A stretch of DNA of 64,000 bases from Hydractinia symbiolongicarpus (GCF_029227915.1 NC_079883.1:10044001-10108000), one strand, 5' to 3'; counted from the stretch's first letter, positions 1-5,904 are shown. Translations and numbers: made by a program. Notes: generated by a model from the sequence alone, not told the origin.

Positions 1-52
1 CTGGAATCCCCTGATTCGTAGTCAGATGCCTTATCCATTGGGCCACAGGGCC
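1..52 (-). tRNA. tRNA-Arg(ACG): tRNA-Arg(ACG), 5' part only, cut by window start
   Basis: This is the 5' 52 nt of the tRNA gene that closes the preceding unit. The acceptor 5' strand, D arm with A box and anticodon arm are inside the window, while the T arm with B box and the 3' end lie outside. The sequence equals the matching part of the complete copy at 5832-5904. It is truncated only by the window edge. Confidence 0.93.
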
Positions 53-460
53 ATGCTTATGACTTCGCCCCATCGTCATTTTGGCTTGCGCATTCGTTTT
101 ACTTACGACAGAATTCTTCGTGTTTGTAGCCATGAAAGAAAGGGACTTCTGTGAGTGAATTTTTTTACTGTGGTCTAATAAAAAAGTCGAAACGCAGTGC
201 CCAATATATGAATTGCTCCTAATAGCCGGAAACAGGCCGTGTCGATGATGTAGGCCGACATACGCAACGCAAACCAAAGAACGCTTTATGAAAATCCTAA
301 CACGAGCGCGGAAGAAGCCCAAATTAACAGACTAGATGTAATGCTGAAGACCTCAAACTCCAGCAGCTTCTCTTGCAGACTATTGCGTCGTACTACAAAT
401 AAAAATTAACATGCTTTCGCATAGTCGCGGCACCCAAAACGGACATTATACGATGTACAG

Positions 461-467
461 AAACACA
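461..467 (+). promoter_or_regulatory. H1-specific AAACACA box
   Basis: The heptamer AAACACA lies 171 bp upstream of the H1 ATG. It is the element known from vertebrate and sea urchin H1 promoters and is normally found about 100 bp before the cap site. It occurs upstream of H1 in all units. It sits 10 bp from an E2F site, which supports a promoter role. Confidence 0.7.
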
Positions 468-476
468 CATTTCTGT

Positions 477-488
477 TTTCGCGCCAAA
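477..488 (+). promoter_or_regulatory. E2F site in H1 promoter (TTTCGCGCCAAA)
   Basis: TTTCGCGCCAAA matches the E2F/DP consensus (TTTSSCGC, TTTCGCGCCAAA type) completely. It lies about 145 bp before the H1 start codon. It suggests G1/S control, as expected for a replication-dependent histone gene. Binding is inferred from the motif alone. Confidence 0.65.
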
Positions 489-631
489 TCAATTCCCGGG
501 AGTGGTACTTTTACGTCCGCATACTTCGCACCGTCTTAAATTATATCTCATTTACACGGTAATGTTTAGTATACTTCTACTGTGATAACAAGCATCGTTT
601 ATCGTTGGATTGTTGTAAGAAAACATTAAAA

Positions 632-1183
632 ATGAGTGAAGCAGCTTCTCCAAAGAAAATCGCACCCAAGAAGAAACCTGCTGCAAAGAAGACAGCTGAT
701 CACCCTAAATATGTGGACATGATCAAGGCTGCTATCGCTACCCTAAAGGAACGCGGTGGTTCATCTCGCCAAGCTATTACAAAATATATTCATGCAAATT
801 ACAAAGTTGCTGAAAACTCAGATCATCATCTGAAAATGGCTCTTAAACGAGGAGTAACATCAGGCGATTTGATTCAAACTAAAGGCACTGGTGCTTCTGG
901 ATCATTCAAGCTAGGTCAGGTAAAAAAAGAAAAACCTAAGAAAAAGGCCGCAGCAAAAAAGCCAACGGCAAAGAAGCCTACTGCAAAGAAAAGTACACCA
1001 AAAAAGAAGCCAGCAAAGAAGAGCACGCCAAAGAAAGCAGCAAAGAAGCCTGCCACAAAGAAAGCCTCGGCTAAGAAACCAGCAGCTAAGAAACCCACAA
1101 AGAAGCCTGTTGCTAAAAAACCTGCAGCAAAGAAGGTCAAAAAGACTCCCAAAAAGGCAGCAAAGAAGACCGCAAAAAAATAA
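632..1183 (+). CDS. H1: Linker histone H1, copy 1
   Basis: Linker histone that binds the nucleosome dyad and linker DNA and compacts chromatin in the nucleus. The protein is 183 aa. A short N-tail with an SPKK motif (6-9) is followed by the winged-helix globular domain at about 23-97, which includes [16 protein letters not shown] and the glycine-rich [10 protein letters not shown] end. The rest is a Lys/Ala/Pro tail with STPKK (121-125, 131-135) and TPKK (172-175), typical CDK target motifs. I chose the ATG at 632 (preceded by AAAA). The frame stays open upstream to a TTG at 605, but that would add a non-H1 sequence (DCCKKTLK). There is no intron. A histone stem-loop follows 32 nt after the stop. 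The tail codons are rich in AAG/AAA. Homology to H1 is certain; the exact isoform is not. Confidence 0.96.
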   Translation: MSEAASPKKIAPKKKPAAKKTADHPKYVDMIKAAIATLKERGGSSRQAITKYIHANYKVAENSDHHLKMALKRGVTSGDLIQTKGTGASGSFKLGQVKKEKPKKKAAAKKPTAKKPTAKKSTPKKKPAKKSTPKKAAKKPATKKASAKKPAAKKPTKKPVAKKPAAKKVKKTPKKAAKKTAKK

Positions 1184-1215
1184 TTTGTGTGTATCTGGCT
1201 ATTACATTAACAAAC

Positions 1216-1231
1216 GGCTATTTTTATAGCC
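1216..1231 (+). terminator. Histone 3' stem-loop of H1
   Basis: GGCTATTTTTATAGCC forms a perfect 6-bp stem with a TTTT loop, the fold recognised by SLBP at the 3' end of replication-dependent histone mRNAs. Its downstream flank is ACACATTTACAAAAAAACAT, the probable cleavage region and histone downstream element. The same hairpin is present in all H1 copies. Confidence 0.93.
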
Positions 1232-1408
1232 ACACATTTACAAAAAAACATTATCTTGGTACAAAGTTAAACTTGTTTAAGTCACTTAAACAGTTAAAAA
1301 AGAGTAAATTTAAGATTAGATTCCCTAAGTTTAAGTATTTTCGTTTTTAAATTTCTTATTTTCTTGCTTTTACTTTTCTTGCCCTTCATATTTTTAACAT
1401 TGTCAAAC

Positions 1409-1445
1409 TTTATGTAGCATAAAATTTTTATGTAGCATAAAATTT
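1409..1445. repeat. 18-bp tandem duplication (TTTATGTAGCATAAAATTT)
   Basis: Two copies of a 19-nt sequence overlap by one base, giving an 18-bp period. It lies between the convergent H1 and H3 3' ends and is present in every unit, so it predates the amplification. No function is evident. Confidence 0.85.
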
Positions 1446-1507
1446 AAACAGAAAGCAGGACAAAGTTTGATATAAAAAGCTAGCCGTAATATTTTTTATG
1501 GATGTGT

Positions 1508-1523
1508 GGCTATAAAAATAGCC
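1508..1523 (-). terminator. Histone 3' stem-loop of H3
   Basis: On the minus strand it reads GGCTATTTTTATAGCC, identical to the H1, H4 and H2A hairpins. It begins 21 nt after the H3 stop codon. The downstream block is ACACATCCATAAAAAATATT, a variant of the A-rich element shared by the five genes. Confidence 0.93.
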
Positions 1524-1544
1524 GTTTTTTGTTTGGTAAGATGC

Positions 1545-1958
<414 letters not shown>

Positions 1959-2007
1959 TTAAGAAGTCGATGTAGTACGGATACACAAGACGGTCTAAAA
2001 TGCACTA

Positions 2008-2017
2008 TCGCGCCAAA
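2008..2017 (-). promoter_or_regulatory. E2F-type site in H3 promoter (TTTGGCGCGA)
   Basis: The minus strand reads TTTGGCGCGA, the canonical E2F half-site with GC core, about 53-62 bp upstream of the H3 ATG. It overlaps the place where the TATA region and start site should lie, next to AAATAAAA, and is analogous to the E2F site of the H1 gene. Confidence 0.55.
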
Positions 2018-2067
2018 GTTTTATTTCTCATATTGATTGACAGCTAAGGTTCAAAACAAACCATTTG

Positions 2068-2097
2068 ATTGGTGCTAAGAAAGTAATTTCTGATTGG
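2068..2097 (-). promoter_or_regulatory. Two CCAAT boxes upstream of H3
   Basis: CCAAT occurs on the minus strand at 2068-2072 and 2093-2097, each in a CCAATCA context, 25 bp apart. They lie about 113-142 bp before the H3 ATG. Paired CCAAT boxes (NF-Y type) are usual in histone promoters. Confidence 0.6.
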
Positions 2098-2322
2098 CTG
2101 CATAATGACATTACGCTCATTACTTTAACATTTTTATAAAATCTGTGTTTTTTGGCTACGGGAAAACGGCTGTATCTTCTGATACACAAAAGCTTTTGAC
2201 TTTTTTTTTTTTTAGTAAGTAGCAGAAGGTTTGGCGAATTCCAACGATGCCAAATTTATTGCCTTACTGAAACATTAAGACCACGAATTTTTAAAAAAAC
2301 TACAGTTTTACTTAAAAAAATG

Positions 2323-2347
2323 TACAAAATGTTCGGAACATTTTGTA
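2323..2347. promoter_or_regulatory. 25-bp perfect palindrome upstream of H4
   Basis: Arms of 12 bp (TACAAAATGTTC) are inverted around a single G. It sits 135-159 bp before the H4 ATG, just upstream of TGACGCAA and an inverted CCAAT box. The core TGTTCGGAACA looks like a site for a dimeric DNA-binding protein. It is present in all units. The protein that would bind is unknown. Confidence 0.6.
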
Positions 2348-2360
2348 ATGACGCAACTCT

Positions 2361-2365
2361 ATTGG
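2361..2365 (+). promoter_or_regulatory. Inverted CCAAT box (ATTGG) of H4
   Basis: ATTGG lies 117 bp upstream of the H4 ATG and about 45 bp before the TATA-like TTTTAAA at 2411-2417, a spacing usual for an NF-Y site in a histone promoter. Confidence 0.5.
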
Positions 2366-2436
2366 TTAATTAGGGTGTTTCCACGAGCAGTAGGTAATTT
2401 TATGGCCTCTTTTTAAAGCTGTCTGAATTCTGTTAA

Positions 2437-2793
<357 letters not shown>

Positions 2794-2817
2794 GCGTTGT
2801 CATTGCTCAACAAAAAC

Positions 2818-2833
2818 GGCTATTTTTATAGCC
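2818..2833 (+). terminator. Histone 3' stem-loop of H4
   Basis: GGCTATTTTTATAGCC is a 6-bp stem with a TTTT loop. The flank ACAAATCTTTTAAAACATT is about 2 nt shorter than that of H2A and H2B but clearly the same element. Confidence 0.93.
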
Positions 2834-2925
2834 ACAAATCTTTTAAAACATTACTTTGTGCACGCTTCCAAATTACACAATGTGTAAAGTCTTGTCACAG
2901 TTACATTTATTGCTATACGATACTA

Positions 2926-2939
2926 TGTCATATATGACA
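2926..2939. repeat. 14-bp perfect palindrome TGTCATATATGACA
   Basis: This self-complementary sequence lies 133 bp beyond the H4 stop, in the convergent H4/H2B spacer, in every unit. It could be a protein-binding dyad. No function can be assigned. Confidence 0.6.
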
Positions 2940-3214
2940 CAAAAAAAATTTAGAAATACTTTGTAGGGTTAATTTGCCTGGGAGTGTTTCCGTGAAAAGC
3001 TGGGTTAAGTTAAATGTAAGCAATAACATGGATCAATGTACTTGTCTTTTCTGCAAGTACAGCTAATAATACGTATGAAAAGTGAAGCTAATCCACACAC
3101 ACATGGGGAAGTATTTTAAATGTAGGCTAGTGCTCTTAAGCACATTATTTAGAAGTTTTATTAACTTCGGTTAACTTGTAGTGACGCCAAGTAAATGTTT
3201 TTTTAAAGATGTGT

Positions 3215-3230
3215 GGTCTTAAAAAAGACC
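3215..3230 (-). terminator. Histone 3' stem-loop of H2B (variant stem)
   Basis: The minus strand reads GGTCTTTTTTAAGACC. The stem differs from the GGCTAT/ATAGCC of the other four genes at stem positions 3, 4, 5 and 6, yet pairing stays perfect because both sides changed. The GG...CC base and TTTT loop are kept. The downstream 21 nt (3194-3214) match the H2A element exactly. Confidence 0.93.
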
Positions 3231-3253
3231 GTTTGTGTTTGGTAGACGTTGGT

Positions 3254-3658
3254 TTACTTGCTGCTTGTGTATTTTGTGACGGCTTTTGTTCCTTCACTGA
3301 CTGCGTGTTTTGCAAGTTCTCCAGGCAAGAGAAGACGTACTGCGGTTTGAATTTCACGAGAAGAGATGGTCGACTTTTTGTTTTGAAGAGCCAAACGCGA
3401 AGCTTCGGAAGCAATGCGCTCAAAGATGTCGTTGACAAATGAGTTCATGATGCTCATAGCTTTGCTTGAAACTCCGACATCTGGGTGAACTTGTTTCAAA
3501 ACATTGTAGATGTAAATAGCATAACTTTCCTTTCTCTTTCTCTTGCGTTTCTTTTCACCAGTTCCACCAATCTTTCCTCCTTTTTTGCCGGCTCTTTTTT
3601 CACCTTTCTTGGCTACTTTAGGTGCCTGTTTTCCTCCTTTAGCTGCTGCGTCAGACAT
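3254..3658 (-). CDS. H2B: Histone H2B, copy 1
   Basis: Core histone that pairs with H2A. It is 134 aa. A Lys/Gly-rich N-tail (1-43) ends in the basic KKRKRKRK patch that passes between the DNA gyres. The histone fold starts at [17 protein letters not shown] (44-60) and includes [27 protein letters not shown] (64-90) and [32 protein letters not shown]. The C-terminus AVTKYTSSK holds the conserved ubiquitination lysine (K129 here). The N-tail [10 protein letters not shown] is lineage-specific. No intron. It is head-to-head with H2A, with 284 bp between start codons. Confidence 0.98.
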   Translation of the reverse strand: MSDAAAKGGKQAPKVAKKGEKRAGKKGGKIGGTGEKKRKRKRKESYAIYIYNVLKQVHPDVGVSSKAMSIMNSFVNDIFERIASEASRLALQNKKSTISSREIQTAVRLLLPGELAKHAVSEGTKAVTKYTSSK

Positions 3659-3720
3659 GGTTAAAAATTTTTGCTACTTAACTTGTAAATAAGCATTAAA
3701 CTGCAAGTCAAAACTTTTTG

Positions 3721-3726
3721 TTTATA
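3721..3726 (-). promoter_or_regulatory. TATA box of H2B (TATAAA)
   Basis: The minus strand reads CTTATAAAC 63 bp before the H2B ATG, a normal distance for a histone gene with a short leader. It is the clearest TATA box of the unit. Confidence 0.65.
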
Positions 3727-3736
3727 AGTAAAAAAA

Positions 3737-3756
3737 TCGGATCGAATTCGATCCGA
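3737..3756. promoter_or_regulatory. 20-bp perfect palindrome in the H2B/H2A promoter
   Basis: TCGGATCGAATTCGATCCGA is fully self-complementary and contains an EcoRI site at its centre. It lies just upstream of the H2B TATA box and 181 bp before the H2A ATG. It is unchanged in all 11 units. Its position suggests a dimeric regulator acting on both genes, but no known histone factor site matches it. Confidence 0.6.
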
Positions 3757-3895
3757 AAACGCCGATACGCAATTTAATTGGTTAAAAAAAAAATCTTTTG
3801 TTTAATACTTAATTATGATTGGTTAAAAAAACATGATTTCGATCCTATTTTTATGATGAAAAAACGAGTAAAGTTTATTTCGTTAACACTTACGT

Positions 3896-3902
3896 TAAAT
3901 AT
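3896..3902 (+). promoter_or_regulatory. TATA-like box of H2A (TAAATAT)
   Basis: TAAATAT sits 41-47 bp before the H2A ATG. The match is imperfect and the distance implies a very short leader, so this is a candidate only. Confidence 0.4.
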
Positions 3903-3942
3903 TCGTACGTTTTTGTATTAACTTACAAATCAAATCGCAGTT

Positions 3943-4323
3943 ATGTCTGGACGTGGAAAAGGTGGAAAAGCTAAGGCTAAAGCCAAGACAAGATCCTCAA
4001 GAGCTGGACTTCAATTTCCAGTCGGTAGAGTGCATAGATTCCTTCGTAGAGGGCACTATGCTAACCGAATTGGATCTGGAGCACCAGTTTACTTAGCAGC
4101 CGTCTTGGAATATTTATCTGCTGAGATATTGGAGTTGGCTGGTAACGCAGCAAGAGACAACAAAAAAGCTAGGATTATTCCAAGACATTTACAATTGGCT
4201 GTTCGTAATGATGAAGAATTAAACAAACTTTTGAGCGGTGTAACCATTGCAGCTGGTGGTGTTTTGCCAAACATTCAAGCTGTCTTACTCCCAAAGAAGA
4301 ACGACAAAGGACAGAAGAAGTAA
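3943..4323 (+). CDS. H2A: Histone H2A (canonical), copy 1
   Basis: Core histone that pairs with H2B. It is 126 aa. The N-tail [36 protein letters not shown] leads into a complete fold. All six acidic-patch residues are present (E56, E61, E64, D90, E91, E92). The C-tail ends [12 protein letters not shown]. It lacks the SQ(E/D) motif of H2A.X and the features of H2A.Z, so it is the replication-dependent form. [18 protein letters not shown] recalls hydrozoan H2A (from memory). A stem-loop follows 22 nt after the stop. No intron. Confidence 0.98.
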   Translation: MSGRGKGGKAKAKAKTRSSRAGLQFPVGRVHRFLRRGHYANRIGSGAPVYLAAVLEYLSAEILELAGNAARDNKKARIIPRHLQLAVRNDEELNKLLSGVTIAAGGVLPNIQAVLLPKKNDKGQKK

Positions 4324-4345
4324 ACCGCTACACTCAGAAAACAAC

Positions 4346-4361
4346 GGCTATTTTTATAGCC
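4346..4361 (+). terminator. Histone 3' stem-loop of H2A
   Basis: GGCTATTTTTATAGCC, identical to the H1, H3 and H4 hairpins. The next 21 nt (4362-4382, ACACATCTTTAAAAAAACAT plus T) are identical to those behind H2B. Confidence 0.93.
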
Positions 4362-4520
4362 ACACATCTTTAAAAAAACATTGTTTTTTTCACAAAACTA
4401 TAACCTTAAAGTCTAATAGATAATCCATGCATACGCCTTGTCCTAAGTAACTCAAAGAAATTAAATAAAAAAATTTGATCACAACGTCAAAATAAATTGC
4501 ACGTATTTGCACCTACTAAT

Positions 4521-4640
4521 GTCTACGGCCATACCACGATGAACACACCCGTTCTCGTCTGATCACGGAAGTTAAGCATCGTCGGGCCGGGATAGTACTT
4601 GGATGGGGGACCGCCTGGGAACTCCCGGTGTCGTAGGCTT
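4521..4640 (+). rRNA. 5S rRNA: 5S ribosomal RNA, copy 1
   Basis: RNA of the large ribosomal subunit, transcribed by Pol III from an internal promoter (TFIIIA-type A box / C box region). The 5' end GTCTACGGCCATACCAC and the internal GAAGTTAAGC, GGGCCGGGATAGTACTTGGATGGG and GACCGCCTGGGAA are classic animal 5S. The ends GTCTACGGC and GTCGTAGGC form a 9-bp helix I with wobble pairs. The length is about 120 nt. The T-run at the 3' end serves as terminator. It lies 197 bp after H2A on the same strand. All copies look identical. Confidence 0.97.
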
Positions 4641-4642
4641 TT
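4639..4642 (+). terminator. Pol III terminator of 5S (TTTT)
   Basis: A run of four T directly at the end of helix I, backed up by a second TTTT at 4646-4649 (CATTTTC). This is the normal Pol III stop signal. Confidence 0.75.
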
Positions 4643-4709
4643 CATTTTCATTTGCTGTGATATATTTCTTGTTATAACAATTAAGGAACGTTGCGGTTGT
4701 TAAAAGTGT

Positions 4710-4735
4710 TTCCTATGACATTTTCCTACGACATT
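4710..4735. repeat. 13-bp tandem pair (TTCCTAYGACATT)
   Basis: Two adjacent 13-bp copies differ at one base (T or C). The pair is present in all units downstream of 5S. No function is evident. Confidence 0.75.
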
Positions 4736-4945
4736 TTCAGGTGATAGTACGAGAAAAAAGAGCTTTCAAATGCATACAAACTCGATCTATTGCCGATCAT
4801 CCAATAACCCTGACGGAATGGCAAATAAAATAAAATTCCGCCGCCTTCCGAGGACTTATATCGCAATCACGTTTCGTAACAGCCAAGCGAGGTTTTACCT
4901 TAGCGTTTAAGTCACCACCGACATTTGGCCGCGCAACTTTTCTAA

Positions 4946-4964
4946 GCTCATTCATTTTGACTTA
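4946..4964 (-). terminator. 3'-box-like element of U1
   Basis: The minus strand reads TAAGTCAAAATGAATGAGC immediately after the predicted 3' end of U1. It resembles the metazoan snRNA 3' box (GTTTN0-3AAARNNAGA), and a related sequence follows U2. It would direct Integrator-dependent 3' end formation. Confidence 0.45.
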
Positions 4965-4966
4965 AG

Positions 4967-5132
4967 GAGGGGGCGAGCGCGGACGCAGGCCCCCACTACC
5001 AGAAATTGTACGGTCGAGTTACTGACGTTTGCAGTAATCGCAGAGGTCAGCCCAAGCGTAGTGCAATGCAAGAGCCTCACTCTGGAAGAAAACCCTCATT
5101 GATCAGTCTTTACTTCCCCGTCAGGTAAGTAT
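4967..5132 (-). ncRNA. U1: U1 snRNA, copy 1
   Basis: Spliceosomal RNA that pairs with 5' splice sites. The RNA is about 166 nt, against 164 in human. It starts ATACTTACCTG, the exact splice-site-recognition sequence. Stem-loop II shows the U1A-binding loop ATTGCAC. Stem-loop III is TTACTG...CAGTAA. The Sm site is AATTTCTGG (human AATTTGTGG). The last hairpin GGGGGC...GCCCCC closes the RNA. The 5' end is firm and the 3' end is placed by analogy (a few nt uncertain). It is a Pol II snRNA-type gene with a PSE-like box at -57 and a 3'-box-like sequence. Confidence 0.96.
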
Positions 5133-5180
5133 GAGTTGGAACTGCACCGTAGCATGAGGGTACCCTTCAAAGTTTGTTAA

Positions 5181-5189
5181 TGCTTGTGG
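5181..5189 (-). promoter_or_regulatory. PSE-like element of U1 (CCACAAGCA, -57)
   Basis: CCACAAGCA occupies -57 to -49 relative to the U1 start. The same nonamer is at -54 to -46 of U2, and a 14-bp window around it matches at 12 positions. The position is that of the proximal sequence element bound by SNAPc in animal snRNA genes. Confidence 0.65.
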
Positions 5190-5299
5190 CTTGAGTGTGT
5201 TATAAACTGCCGTGTCGCGGGGCATAGGCTGTATTCTCCCCCAGTGTACGCGTTTTGTTCCCGCCGTAGACTATGCAGAGTGCCGTCGGAAAGAGGACT

Positions 5300-5321
5300 G
5301 CTATTATTCTTTTATTGCTTA
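5300..5321 (-). terminator. 3'-box-like element of U2
   Basis: On the minus strand, TAAGCAATAAAAGAATAATA plus GC follows the predicted U2 3' end. It shares TAAG, AAA, GAAT and a final GC with the U1 element in the same order. Confidence 0.45.
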
Positions 5322-5323
5322 TG

Positions 5324-5509
5324 TGGGCCGCCATCGGTAATAGTGCAACACCAAGGCAACCCGTGGTCACGGCGTGAATGAATCCACCTCCATGACCCAA
5401 GGCCAAAAATCAGATTAATATACTGACCATTCAGAGAATGGCCTACCAGATATTAAACTGATAAGAACAGATACTACACTTGATCTTAGCCATTAGGCCG
5501 AGAAGCGAT
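5324..5509 (-). ncRNA. U2: U2 snRNA, copy 1
   Basis: Spliceosomal RNA that pairs with the branch point. It starts ATCGCTTCTCGGCC and contains TAAGATCAAGTGTAGTATCTG with the branch-site-recognition GTAGTA. A stem-loop IIb follows (GGCCATTCTCTGAATGGTC). The Sm site is ATTTTTGG. The 3' hairpin has a GTTGCAC-containing loop in the position bound by U2B''/U2A'. The stem-loop I loop is TAAT where most animals have TTTT. The 3' end is set after the closing GGCGGCC stem at about 5324, giving 186 nt (human 188), uncertain by a few nt. Confidence 0.96.
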
Positions 5510-5554
5510 AAAGAACAAGCGTTGCCATGATAGGCATCGTCCACACACCGTAAC

Positions 5555-5563
5555 TGCTTGTGG
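5555..5563 (-). promoter_or_regulatory. PSE-like element of U2 (CCACAAGCA, -54)
   Basis: Same nonamer as upstream of U1, at -54 to -46 from the U2 start. It is not seen upstream of the 5S or tRNA genes, which fits an snRNA-specific promoter role. Confidence 0.65.
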
Positions 5564-5625
5564 AGCATGTCACGTTACTGTAAAGCTTACAACTGTCACC
5601 GCGTACGGATGGACGGCGACATAGT

Positions 5626-5652
5626 AAAAATCACGGCTGTTGATTTAGCCGT
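5626..5652 (-). terminator. Hairpin plus T5, possible distal Pol III stop
   Basis: The minus strand reads ACGGCT, an 8-nt loop, AGCCGT, then GA and TTTTT. It is the first run of four or more T downstream of the tRNA on its strand, about 180 nt past its 3' end. It may stop read-through tRNA transcripts or end an unrecognised RNA. The structure is clear and the function is a guess. Confidence 0.35.
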
Positions 5653-5831
5653 AGGATGGAGAGCGACTGTAGCGAGTGGATGGTAACTTACATGAATGCT
5701 AACAAAGGCGACGATACTAAGTGCGTGATATTACTTTCCAATATGTCTGCGTACATTCCGTTTATCAACGCATTACGCCAGAACGTGCGCGCGCGTTACA
5801 CAGTAGACCATGCAGCCGAAATGCGACAGTG

Positions 5832-5904
5832 CGACCCTGCCAGGAGTCGAACCTGGAATCCCCTGATTCGTAGTCAGATGCCTTATCCATTGGGCCACAG
5901 GGCC
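5832..5904 (-). tRNA. tRNA-Arg(ACG): tRNA-Arg(ACG), copy 1
   Basis: Arginine tRNA of 73 nt without CCA, made by Pol III. The acceptor stem GGCCCTG/CAGGGTC has one G-U pair and discriminator G. The A box TGGCCCAATGG and B box GGTTCGACTCC match consensus. The anticodon loop CTACGAA carries ACG, whose A34 becomes inosine in eukaryotes and reads CGT, CGC and CGA. The anticodon stem is TCTGA/TCAGG. No intron. No TTTT lies close to the 3' end, only a TTT about 11 nt away. It diverges from the next H1. All copies are identical. Confidence 0.97.

Larger units (their letters stand above)
53..631. other. Spacer between tRNA-Arg and H1, with H1 promoter
   Basis: This 579-bp interval separates the divergent tRNA (-) and H1 (+) genes. 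The right part, from about 455, holds the H1 promoter: an AAACACA box, an E2F site and weak TATA-like sequences (TTATATC around 541, GTATACTT around 569). The left 400 bp hold no recognisable gene. Short open frames of 116 aa (+) and 133 aa (-) run through the tRNA and resemble nothing. I see no second tRNA B box and no U4, U5, U6 or U7 signature. Its near-perfect conservation between units is explained by array homogenisation and is not evidence of function. Confidence 0.7.
1184..1544. other. Tail-to-tail spacer between H1 and H3
   Basis: This 361-bp A/T-rich interval carries the 3' ends of H1 (from the left) and H3 (from the right), each with its stem-loop and A-rich downstream element. Between them lie an 18-bp direct duplication (1409-1445) and pyrimidine-rich runs. 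No gene was seen. Confidence 0.75.
2794..3253. other. Tail-to-tail spacer between H4 and H2B
   Basis: This 460-bp A/T-rich interval holds the 3' ends of H4 and H2B with their stem-loops. It also has a perfect 14-bp palindrome TGTCATATATGACA (2926-2939) and CTTGTCTTTTCTGCAAG (3040-3056), imperfect dyad symmetry. No gene was recognised. Confidence 0.7.
3659..3942. promoter_or_regulatory. Shared divergent promoter of H2B and H2A
   Basis: This 284-bp interval serves both genes, so their equal dosage is built in. It holds an H2B TATA box (minus), a 20-bp perfect palindrome, two inverted CCAAT boxes (ATTGG at 3777-3781 and 3818-3822, both followed by TTAAAAA) and a TATA-like TAAATAT for H2A (3896-3902). 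Unit 8 has an extra C in the A-run after the first CCAAT (44750). Confidence 0.75.
4643..4966. other. Spacer between convergent 5S and U1
   Basis: This 324-bp interval has a 13-bp tandem pair TTCCTAYGACATT (4710-4735), a dyad CGGAAT...ATTCCG around 4817-4845 with an A-rich loop, and the U1 3'-box-like element (4946-4964). Unit 1 differs from all other units at 4692 (T) and 4702 (A). No gene was recognised. Confidence 0.65.
5133..5323. other. Spacer between U2 and U1 (U1 promoter and U2 3' end)
   Basis: This 191-bp interval contains the PSE-like element of U1 and the 3'-box-like sequence of U2. The two snRNA genes are in tandem on the minus strand with U2 upstream. Small open frames crossing this area are incidental. 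Confidence 0.65.
5510..5831. other. Spacer between tRNA-Arg and U2
   Basis: This 322-bp interval contains the U2 PSE-like box (5555-5563) and, on the minus strand, a hairpin followed by T5 (5626-5652) about 180-205 nt beyond the tRNA. There is also an alternating CG stretch (TGCGCGCGCG, around 5786). A 116-aa open frame on the plus strand has no recognisable protein character. No snoRNA or extra tRNA could be shown. Confidence 0.6.

Noticed and set aside
53-460. Search for U4, U5, U6, U7 or a second tRNA in the long spacer
   Set aside because: None of the signature sequences (U5 loop, U6 ACAGAG, U4 5' stem, U7-type Sm site, B box) was found on either strand by eye.
605-631. Upstream extension of H1 from a TTG codon (adds 9 residues)
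   Set aside because: The ATG at 632 gives a standard H1 N-terminus (MSEAASPKK) in an A-rich start context. The extension is cysteine-rich, not H1-like, and would need a non-ATG start in every copy.
916-1152. 78-aa open frame antisense to the H1 tail, rich in Phe/Gly/Ala
   Set aside because: It is the mirror of the Lys/Ala-rich repeat codons of H1 and has no independent support.
3145-3442. 97-aa (-) and 77-aa (+) open frames overlapping H2B
   Set aside because: Both lie within the H2B gene and its 3' end in other frames and show no known domain.
3751-3771. Possible E2F site in the H2B/H2A promoter (CGAAAACGCCGAT)
   Set aside because: It lacks the TTTSSCGC core on either strand; only the GC-rich half is similar.
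5184-5406. 65-aa (+) and 68-aa (-) open frames between U1 and U2
   Set aside because: They overlap the U2 gene and U1 promoter and have no protein-like features or relatives that I recognise.
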